Assembly: GCA_038319625.1 (NCBI GenBank)
Contig: JBBQDK010000090.1
Span: 1 to 12,002, forward strand
DNA from: JBBQDK01 sp038319625
Lineage (GTDB): Bacteria; Pseudomonadota; Gammaproteobacteria; JBBQDK01
Reading direction: 5' to 3'
Length of the DNA stretch: 12,002 nucleotides
Shown: positions 7,238 to 12,002 of the stretch, in pieces
How the letters are laid out: every line of letters starts with the position of its first letter
Numbering within the stretch: the first letter of the stretch is position 1
Made by a program: the position numbers and the translations under genes
The notes under the pieces: model-generated
Database searches by the model: none
Told to the model about the DNA's origin: nothing
Seen by the model: the letters and a program-made list of their open reading frames with translations, nothing else

Positions 7238-7543
7238 TCAATCATCCGTTCGCTCTTCCAGCAACCGTCCCGATGCGGCATCGTAAATCAATTCACGCAC
7301 AACGCCGGTTTTGTCCAGTATCTCTATCTCATAGCGATAGCCGTTGCCACGCTGCTTCAACTCCGCCTCGATCACACTTCCGGCATGACGCCGCTGCGCA
7401 TCGTCGACCAGCTGTGACAAGGGCACGATAGCGCCACGTGCGCGCAGACGCCGTATCTCGTGCTGATCGGCGTTGTGGCCCGCGACGGCCTGCCCTGCCA
7501 GAAGCAGGCCGAGCAAGGGCAGAAGGCGCAGGTAAGCTGTCAT
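7238..7543 (-). CDS. Periplasmic PepSY-domain protein
   Basis: A small (101-residue) exported protein. Residues 1-21 form a signal peptide (hydrophobic LRLLPLLGLLLAG, cleavage after AVA), and the rest matches a single PepSY domain: a helix with LSQLVDDAQRRHAGSVIEAEL, then strands YRYEIEILDKTG and a terminal ELIYDAASGRLLEE. Single PepSY domains of this kind are often encoded next to QseBC-like two-component systems and may modulate the sensor in the periplasm; that role is inference. Its stop abuts the GTG of the regulator gene. No Shine-Dalgarno sequence precedes the ATG; a TAATAT hexamer nine bases upstream could be the -10 of a near-leaderless transcript for the three regulatory genes. Confidence 0.85.
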   Translation of the reverse strand: MTAYLRLLPLLGLLLAGQAVAGHNADQHEIRRLRARGAIVPLSQLVDDAQRRHAGSVIEAELKQRGNGYRYEIEILDKTGVVRELIYDAASGRLLEERTDD

Positions 7544-7587
7544 AATCCGATCATATTACTCTATGGAATGTCTGATTAATTATGTTT

Positions 7588-7668
7588 GCCGCAGAGGCAC
7601 AGAGGACGCAGAGATTTTTCATGTTGTATATCATAGATTTTTCTCCGCGTACTCTGCGCCTCTGCGGC
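7588..7668. repeat. Long imperfect hairpin of the CGCAGAGGC repeat type
   Basis: Two 27-base arms, 7588-7614 and 7642-7668, pair at 24 of 27 positions around a 27-base AT-rich loop. The arms begin GCCGCAGAGGC and carry repeated CGCAGAG/CAGAGG words, the signature of a dispersed intergenic repeat seen in many bacterial genomes. AGATTTTTC also occurs as a direct repeat at 7612-7620 and 7635-7643. It lies between the DHC gene and the PepSY gene and may separate the cytochrome transcript from the regulatory one. Translations across it are not genes. Confidence 0.75.
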
Positions 7669-7735
7669 CCAAATCGAATAAATCAGACCTTCCCTATATG
7701 TAAATTCCGTTGGCCAATCGAAAACATTGAACCGC

Positions 7736-7791
7736 CAATCTACAACCTTCAACCTTCAACCTTCAACCTTCAATCTTCAATCCTCAATCTT
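7736..7791. repeat. Eight-unit 7-bp tandem repeat (CAACCTT/CAATCTT)
   Basis: Consecutive 7-base units read CAATCTA, four copies of CAACCTT, CAATCTT, CAATCCT and CAATCTT. The array ends inside the DHC gene: the TGA stop (7784-7786) is made of repeat bases. The four identical units suggest recent slippage. Copy-number change would alter only DNA downstream of the stop, so it would not change the DHC protein. Confidence 0.85.
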
Positions 7792-8326
7792 CCCAACCCG
7801 GGAAACCCGGGATTTTGATTTCACGTTCGGTAAAGGAACCGGCCGCGGCGCGGGTGTGACAGGCATTGCAGTTGCTCATCGACTTGACCTTGGGATTGGC
7901 GGTGCTGATCCGCGCCGGCACTTCGCGGTGTTCGCGCGCGAAGAAGGGCAACTCGGTAATGCGCATCGGCACCTGATCCGGCCTGAGCGTGCGCGTGATG
8001 CGCTCGGAACGCAGCGTCGAGGCATGATCGGCGGCGTTGGCGACCAGATAGTCGTTCAAGGCCTTGGCGACATCCGGCGTCAGTTCGGCATTTTCCCCGA
8101 AATGATTATCCAGACCGCCCATGATTTTCTGCCAGGAACGCGCCGGCAGCAGCCCGGGCGGATAGGCCATATGGCACGAACCGCATTCCTCCGCGTATTG
8201 CGGATTGGCGACCGGCGCCACGGTCGGTCGGCCTCCTTCTCTGCCGCGCTCGTCCTCGGCCAGCGCGACCGCACCGCTGCCGATCAGCACGGCGGCCAAC
8301 AGGCCCACCACCATTCGCACTTTCAT
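7784..8326 (-). CDS. Diheme cytochrome c (DHC)
   Basis: A 180-residue periplasmic cytochrome with a signal peptide (1-23, cleavage near ALA-ED) and two heme sites, C48-G-S-C51-H52 and C153-N-A-C156-H157. H75 and H133 are candidates for the second axial ligands, since family members are low-spin bis-His. DHC is the known electron donor to cytochrome SHP, whose gene ends 77 bases upstream. I chose the second of two adjacent ATGs (8326); the other is at 8329. A GAGG lies five bases before 8326. An in-frame reading from 8455 would overlap the SHP gene and hide the signal peptide, so it was not used. The N-terminal heme pocket PQYAEECGSCHMAYPPGLLP is the most typical part of the family. Confidence 0.88.
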   Translation of the reverse strand: MKVRMVVGLLAAVLIGSGAVALAEDERGREGGRPTVAPVANPQYAEECGSCHMAYPPGLLPARSWQKIMGGLDNHFGENAELTPDVAKALNDYLVANAADHASTLRSERITRTLRPDQVPMRITELPFFAREHREVPARISTANPKVKSMSNCNACHTRAAAGSFTEREIKIPGFPGWED

Positions 8327-8403
8327 CATGACCTCGCTTTCTGTCGTTACCGGATGTCGCATGGCTTTCTCACCGTATTGAGCTGCATCGAGGAGGCGTG
8401 GCA

Positions 8404-8802
8404 TCAAAGACCGCGCAGATACTCCAGCACATTGCCTTTTTCCTGTGCAGTGCACTCACGCCCCAAGGTCCATTTGCAGTTGCGTAAAAACCATTTCTCT
8501 ATGAACTTGATGTCGGTGAGGCGCTTCGGATTCACCGACGGTGCCATCGGCTCGATGACTTTGCCGGTCTGCGCATGCTTGCCCGGCTGACGCAGATCGA
8601 TGGTATGACACGCCGCGCAACGGCGTGCATCACCGCCGCGCGCATCGGGATAGGATTTCTCCCAGAGCGCCCTGCCGGCAGCGGCATCAAATGGACCCGC
8701 GCCCTGTGCCCGATACTGCACCAGGGCCTGATCAACCACATCCGCACTCGCCTGCAATGCGAACCCGCACATCACCAGAATCAACAAGACTTTCACGCGC
8801 AT
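8404..8802 (-). CDS. shp: Cytochrome SHP (oxygen/NO-binding monoheme cytochrome c, DUF1924)
   Basis: A 132-residue periplasmic cytochrome: signal peptide 1-20 (ending ASA), one heme site C62-A-A-C65-H66, and the C-terminal block FLRNCKWTLGRECTAQEKGN. In the Rhodobacter sphaeroides protein the sixth heme ligand is Asn88, which leaves on reduction and lets O2 or NO bind. Here N108 becomes residue 88 after removal of the 20-residue signal, and C109/C117 could form the nearby disulfide. The match supports a ligand-binding SHP rather than an ordinary electron carrier. AAGGGG lies eight bases before the ATG, and the gene follows the cytochrome b gene by 12 bases. Its physiological substrate is not established. 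Confidence 0.9.
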   Translation of the reverse strand: MRVKVLLILVMCGFALQASADVVDQALVQYRAQGAGPFDAAAGRALWEKSYPDARGGDARRCAACHTIDLRQPGKHAQTGKVIEPMAPSVNPKRLTDIKFIEKWFLRNCKWTLGRECTAQEKGNVLEYLRGL

Positions 8803-8814
8803 TTCCGAATCCCC

Positions 8815-9384
8815 TTACTCAGCCTGCTTGTAACCGGTCACCATGGAGCGCGGCAGATTCTCGCGATGCAGCCAGCTTGACACGGCCACACCCGCGACAT
8901 GCGCGATCACGAGGATCAATGTCAGGTTGGCGAAGAACTCATGCGCCCCTTCCAGCACATCCTCACCTTGCTCGCCAAAGCCTGTCATCCATGCCGCCAG
9001 CGGGCCTGCGCCCTGATCCGCGCCGTAGACAGCAAGGCCGGAAATGGTGGCCAGCAGCAGCGACACCAGCAGTGCGATGATCATCGCACCACCCGCCGGA
9101 TTGTGGCCGAGATAACGTTTAGCGCGCAGCGCGACGACATCTTTGACATAACTGACGACTGCCGCCGGCCGGAAAACGAAATCGGTAAAGCGCGCATGTG
9201 CCGTACCGATTACGCCCCACAATAGCCGCCACAGCACCAGCGCCAGCACCGTGTAGCCGGCCCAGACATGCACCTGAAGCAGGTCATCCTCGGTGATGTA
9301 AGCGATGAAAAAGGCGATAACCAGAGACCAATGAAAAATTCGCACCAGTGGATCCCAGACCTTGACCTGTGTTGTTACATTCAT
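8815..9384 (-). CDS. Cytochrome b561-type membrane protein
   Basis: A 189-residue inner-membrane diheme cytochrome b of the prokaryotic b561/Ni-Fe hydrogenase b-subunit family. Four membrane segments lie at about 15-31, 38-58, 100-118 and 149-170. The heme ligands are probably among H18 (IFHWS), H39 (VHVWAGY), H148 (EGAHEF) and H162 (VIAHVAG). It likely takes electrons from quinol and passes them to DHC and SHP in the periplasm; such trios of genes are known from other proteobacteria. I chose ATG 9384, which has GAGGG nine bases upstream; an earlier in-frame ATG at 9411 has no Shine-Dalgarno sequence. It is the first gene of the cytochrome operon. Confidence 0.9.
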   Translation of the reverse strand: MNVTTQVKVWDPLVRIFHWSLVIAFFIAYITEDDLLQVHVWAGYTVLALVLWRLLWGVIGTAHARFTDFVFRPAAVVSYVKDVVALRAKRYLGHNPAGGAMIIALLVSLLLATISGLAVYGADQGAGPLAAWMTGFGEQGEDVLEGAHEFFANLTLILVIAHVAGVAVSSWLHRENLPRSMVTGYKQAE

Positions 9385-9475
9385 GTTCCGCGACCCTCGT
9401 GTACTGGACATGGAGACAGATTAATCCTGCTTGCTGAAACCAACCTGAATGGATAAAAGTACTCGCGTAGCCCGG

Positions 9476-9553
9476 GCCGCTGTAACAGTCCATCAGGAAC
9501 ACTGCGGCATCGGCCAGATCGTCTATGTGCAGGAACTCGTGGCGCGGCGAACC
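9476..9553 (-). pseudogene. GDP-L-fucose synthase (Fcl/WcaG) remnant
   Basis: The minus strand encodes about 26 residues reading SPRHEFLHIDDLADAAVFLM followed by DCYSG. This closely resembles the internal REFLHVDDLADA segment of GDP-L-fucose synthase, an epimerase/reductase of sugar-nucleotide synthesis. Similarity stops abruptly on both sides: upstream is a glycine/proline stretch made of 9-bp repeats, downstream a frame with no family features. The piece is far too short to act; it is a gene fragment. Confidence 0.6.
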
Positions 9554-9577
9554 GGGTGCACCGGGCGCACCGGGATT
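9551..9577. repeat. Three 9-bp tandem repeats at the junction of two gene remnants
   Basis: Units ACCGGGTGC, ACCGGGCGC and ACCGGGATT follow one another. They sit exactly between the fucose-synthase-like and UvrB-like fragments, in frame with both, and may mark the recombination point. Confidence 0.6.
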
Positions 9578-9583
9578 GACACC

Positions 9584-9664
9584 TTACATGACATCGGCGA
9601 TGGCTTTCTCGACACTGCGTGGTGTGATGCCGTGCAGTTCGTTGTAAGTGACTTGTTTTTCGCG
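9584..9664 (-). pseudogene. UvrB C-terminal-region remnant
   Basis: The minus strand reads REKQVTYNELHGITPRSVEK then AIADVM and a TAA stop. This strongly resembles the conserved UvrB segment that links the helicase part to the C-terminal UVR domain (RREKQ-x-YN-x-x-HGITP-x-S-x-x-K). In UvrB the next residue is usually Glu (MEG), so the TAA may be a GAA-to-TAA change. Only about 26 codons remain; nothing UvrB-like was recognised upstream of 9664. It is a remnant with no expected function. Confidence 0.6.
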
Positions 9665-9957
9665 TAATACCGTCTGGTGACTACGCAAATCTGCTTGCGT
9701 ATGAGGACAACTTCTATTCAGATACTGCCAGCAGTCATACAATGAATTCGTGCGTTGGCGAGCAGAAGGGAGCTGACCGACTTATTCACTGTCGTGTAGT
9801 ACGCTCTCGACGAGATCACTAGTGCGTCACTGTGGCGTACCGCGATGTCCTCGATAAAACGCGGGCGTTCCATCTCGGCAGCGAACCGCCCAAGGTGACC
9901 CACCTGATGGCAGGGTGGCGGTAGTTGTCCGTAGAGAAGCTGCGGCTGAGGGTAATG
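9665..9957. other. Unassigned 293-base stretch after the TPR-glycosyltransferase gene
   Basis: I recognise no gene here. On the minus strand the frame stays open for about 79 codons directly after the stop of the TPR gene (including GHLGRFAAEMERPRFIEDIA), ending in TGA at 9718, and the other two frames are also open for 45-50 codons. None has a start with a Shine-Dalgarno sequence or a family I can name. With the remnants on its left, it looks like decayed DNA, but a small RNA or a piece of a mobile element cannot be excluded. Confidence 0.35.
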
Positions 9958-11400
9958 TCAGCGAACCGATGCGTGTGGCTGCCGAATTGTGCGTAAGTTG
10001 GAATATTCGTGATAAGTTAACGCTGATTTGTGCGCCAACTGGCCAAGGGCGGTCGCCACTTCTGCAACGACGGTAGACCAGTCCCCCATGGTTGTCTGAC
10101 GAAATAGTCGCATGGTGCCTGGGTACCACGGTGAATCCATGCGATCCTTCAGCCAGCGCCAGTCTGTCTTGTAGGCGGGCAGCAGTACCCAGCATGGCTT
10201 GCCGAGGGCGCCGGCAAGATGAGCTACAGCCGTGTCTACGCAAATGACCAGGTCGAGATTCGCGATGACTGCGGCAGTATCGGTAAAATCCTCCAGCCGG
10301 GATCCAAGACTGATGAGAGGCAATCCGATAGGGGCCTGCGTGGCTTCGTCTTCACCGGCGCCTTTCTGAAGGCTGATAAGCTTCACACCGATTATCGATC
10401 CTAAAGGTACCAACACATCCAGCGATGGAAGCGAGCGATCGGCATCATTTTCAAATTGTGGGTTTCCTTTCCATGCCAAGCCAATACGAATACCGGTTTC
10501 GGGAAGACGCGATGCCCACTCTGTGATGCGGTTTGCCGGAGCCTGTAGATAGGGGATCTTCGCGGGAATCGTCTCGAGGCGAGTTTTGAGGTGATACGGG
10601 ATGCTGAAAAGAGGTGTCCAGAAATCCCAGCCTGAAGTCGGAATCCGCTCGTCGAATGAAATAACCGTGTCCACACCTTCCAGGCTGGCAAACAACGTTT
10701 TCAAAGACGGATGGCAGATCAGGATGATCGATGCGGCGCCCTGTGCTTTCAACTCAGTAGCGTATCGACAGAATTGGATCATATCGCCGTGACCGGCTTC
10801 ATAACCGATCAGCAGGGATTTACCGTCAAGCGACTCGCCCTGCCAGCGAGGGCAGGCAAGATGGGCGGCAAGTACCGCGTACCAGTTGCGCGCCTCCAGG
10901 CAGTGCCAACCTTCCTCGAATTGGCCCTGCCGCAACAACAGATAGCTAAGGTTGAAGCGAGCGGTTGCATAGGATTGATCGAGTGCTATGGCTGTGCGAT
11001 AGCACAGCTCAGCTTCTATTTCATTTTGCATGCATGCGTAGAGTACACCCAGGTTAGACCAGCCTACGGGAGAGTCTGGCCTGAGCTCGATTGCCCGCCA
11101 ATAGGCGGTAGCGGCCTCGTCGAATCGCTTCGCTTTTACAAGAAGTGATCCTAGATTAAGGTGAGTTTCCGAATACGTCGGGTTCAACGCGATGGAGTGT
11201 CGATAATAGGCTTCGGCGGTCTTGGTCATGCCCTGTCTATCCAACAGTAGTCCCAAGTTGGCATAAGCCTCTCCAAAATCAGGCGAGAGTTGCATGGCTC
11301 TGCGGAAGCACGCTTCGGCATGGCTGATCTCGCCGGCTTCCATGCAGCGATTGCCCTGGTAATAAAGCGCTTCGGCGCGAGTGCGTTCCTGAGCGATCAT
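9958..11400 (-). CDS. TPR protein with GT9-like glycosyltransferase domain
   Basis: A 480-residue protein. The N-terminal half has four to five TPR units (about 8-41, 42-75, 76-109, 110-143 and a last partial one to about 170) with the usual W/L-G-Y-A-F-A-P pattern ending in LxPD/LNPT. The second half resembles the heptosyltransferase-like (GT9) C-terminal domain found in TPR proteins: GYEAGHGDMIQFCRY (199-213), LAWKGNPQFENDADRSLP (308-325), CVDTAVAHLAGALGKP (387-402), DWRWL (413-417) and SPWYP (423-427). It probably transfers a sugar to a protein or surface glycan; acceptor and donor are unknown. There is no signal peptide or membrane segment. GC content is clearly lower than in the left and middle parts, a sign of transfer. 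The ATG at 11400 lacks a Shine-Dalgarno sequence and overlaps the stop of a possible short leader ORF. Confidence 0.88.
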   Translation of the reverse strand: MIAQERTRAEALYYQGNRCMEAGEISHAEACFRRAMQLSPDFGEAYANLGLLLDRQGMTKTAEAYYRHSIALNPTYSETHLNLGSLLVKAKRFDEAATAYWRAIELRPDSPVGWSNLGVLYACMQNEIEAELCYRTAIALDQSYATARFNLSYLLLRQGQFEEGWHCLEARNWYAVLAAHLACPRWQGESLDGKSLLIGYEAGHGDMIQFCRYATELKAQGAASIILICHPSLKTLFASLEGVDTVISFDERIPTSGWDFWTPLFSIPYHLKTRLETIPAKIPYLQAPANRITEWASRLPETGIRIGLAWKGNPQFENDADRSLPSLDVLVPLGSIIGVKLISLQKGAGEDEATQAPIGLPLISLGSRLEDFTDTAAVIANLDLVICVDTAVAHLAGALGKPCWVLLPAYKTDWRWLKDRMDSPWYPGTMRLFRQTTMGDWSTVVAEVATALGQLAHKSALTYHEYSNLRTIRQPHASVR

Positions 11401-11480
11401 GATTCGAGTGAGTTTGCCGGGTTAAGTGACATCAAGGGGCAACACCCGACTATCCCGATTTCAAGATGTAGTTTGGTCAT
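11397..11480 (-). CDS. Possible 27-residue leader ORF coupled to the TPR-glycosyltransferase
   Basis: A short frame begins MTKLHLEIGIVGCC and ends PANSLES. Its ATG at 11480 is preceded by AGGA seven bases upstream, and its TGA overlaps the ATG of the next gene as ATGA. Since the TPR gene has no Shine-Dalgarno sequence of its own, translation of this ORF could deliver ribosomes to it. No family is recognised, and such an overlap can arise by chance, as any ATG followed by A creates the stop. Confidence 0.3.
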   Translation of the reverse strand: MTKLHLEIGIVGCCPLMSLNPANSLES

Positions 11481-11546
11481 GCCATCTTCCTGACGGATGG
11501 AGCCGGAAAGTTCGAAATGCGTACACCCATGATGCTCAAAACTATG

Positions 11547-11577
11547 ATCGGGGCGGTTCATCACGAACCGCCCCGAT
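11547..11577 (-). terminator. Strong hairpin terminator of the Ser/Gln-rich gene
   Basis: A perfect 13-bp stem (ATCGGGGCGGTTC at 11547-11559 and its complement at 11565-11577) with a 5-base loop lies 40 bases after the stop of the gene at 11618. On the minus strand it is followed by CATAGTTTT, a short T-run six bases beyond the stem. It should separate that gene from the TPR gene. Confidence 0.75.
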
Positions 11578-11617
11578 TTATCACGGCAGTCGTCGGCATT
11601 GGTCGATGACAAAAACT

Positions 11618-12002
11618 TCACGCCTCAGTATTCACCGTTCCACCGACAGCGTCGGAGGCGGCATTCTTATCACCGGGAAGATCCTGCAACATGTTCTGCA
11701 GTAGGGACTGCAAGGCCGGTGTTTGGGCGGTGGCGGTGGCTGGCGCGGCCCCGTTGCCCTGCAGCGCAGAGACCAGATTCTGGTAAGCGGTTTGCAAGTT
11801 CTCCAGATTTGCGCTCTGCGATCCCGTTGAGTTGCTGCCAATATCCTGAATCAGGCTCTGCATACTCGAGTCGAGATTGCTATAACCGGACATGGTTTGG
11901 GTACCAGTTGCTTGCCCGCTGCTACTCGTAGAATTGTCGGTGCTACTGGCGGATTGCCCGGCATTTTCCTGCTGCAGTGTCTGAAACAAAGAATGCATGA
12001 AC
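11618..12002 (-). CDS. Ser/Gln/Thr-rich hypothetical protein (probably partial at the window edge)
   Basis: The visible product is at least 126 residues of low-complexity sequence: a Ser/Thr/Gly-rich region (SSTDNSTSSSGQATGTQT, about 18-35), then helical Gln/Leu-rich segments (LDSSMQSLIQDIGS, LENLQTAYQNLVSALQG, ALQSLLQNMLQDLPG). It has no cysteine, signal peptide or membrane segment. A Met codon is at 11998, but the frame is still open to the edge, so the true start may lie beyond the window. The AYQNLVSALQ wording resembles small Gln/Ala-rich proteins of unknown function with repeated helices in other proteobacteria; this is a loose resemblance. It ends 40 bases before a strong hairpin terminator, which supports it as a real transcribed gene. 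Confidence 0.65.
   Translation of the reverse strand, partial: FMHSLFQTLQQENAGQSASSTDNSTSSSGQATGTQTMSGYSNLDSSMQSLIQDIGSNSTGSQSANLENLQTAYQNLVSALQGNGAAPATATAQTPALQSLLQNMLQDLPGDKNAASDAVGGTVNTEA

Noticed and set aside
5769..7417. Long plus-strand frames opposite the kinase and response regulator (5769-6596 and 6638-7417).
   Set aside because: Both are antisense shadows of strongly recognised two-component genes.
7588..7791. A CRISPR array.
   Set aside because: The repeats are a single hairpin and a contiguous 7-bp array; there are no 25-40-base direct repeats with unique spacers and no cas genes.
7797..7811. CCCGGG-AAA-CCCGGG hairpin as a terminator.
   Set aside because: It lies inside the DHC coding region (encoding PGFPG), its loop is only three bases and no T-run follows.
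7582..7818. A small plus-strand gene (AEAQRTQRF...PRTLRLCG).
   Set aside because: The translation comes from the CGCAGAGGC hairpin and the tandem repeat; such frames are repeat artefacts.
7727..8590. A 287-codon plus-strand frame over the tandem repeat, DHC and SHP genes.
   Set aside because: It starts inside the 7-bp repeat and is antisense to two cytochrome genes with CxxCH motifs.
11505..11525. GTTCGAAAT as part of a tRNA T-loop.
   Set aside because: No matching acceptor or anticodon stems are found around it.

Overview
The window is GC-rich chromosomal DNA, most likely from a gammaproteobacterium. The evidence is the combination of a short class-II PyrC dihydroorotase, an SrkA/YihE kinase and an RNase T whose five catalytic residues fall at the E. 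coli positions. Its cytochromes SHP and DHC suggest a respiring environmental organism. I cannot name a genus. No tRNA, rRNA, CRISPR array, integrase or intact insertion sequence was seen.

Left part (1-5153, + strand): the tail of an M17 leucyl aminopeptidase, then mostly single genes: srkA, pyrC, a small unrecognised helical protein, rnt (RNase T), and a receiver-GGDEF diguanylate cyclase. The four middle genes have no Shine-Dalgarno sequence, and -10-like hexamers sit only 5-11 bases before their ATGs, so their mRNAs may be leaderless or nearly so. The cyclase is different: it has a 42-base leader with an SD, and its TATAAT box lies in the loop of a perfect 7+7 inverted repeat that looks like an operator. 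Two decayed palindromic repeats flank srkA.

Middle part (5256-9384, - strand): one functional module. Read in the direction of transcription it encodes a cytochrome b561-type membrane protein, the oxygen/NO-binding cytochrome SHP, its diheme partner DHC, a periplasmic PepSY protein, an OmpR-type response regulator and a QseC-like sensor kinase. The likely electron path is quinol to cytochrome b to DHC to SHP, with the two-component pair probably controlling the set. About 240 bases between the DHC and PepSY genes hold a 7-bp tandem repeat and a long hairpin of the 'CGCAGAGGC' type.

Right part (9412-12002): a decayed, lower-GC stretch. It has coding remnants resembling the end of UvrB and an internal piece of GDP-L-fucose synthase, fused around three 9-bp repeats, then about 300 bases I could not assign. 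Next is a TPR-glycosyltransferase gene (- strand) with a possible 27-codon leader ORF overlapping its start, a strong hairpin terminator, and a Ser/Gln-rich gene running off the window edge.
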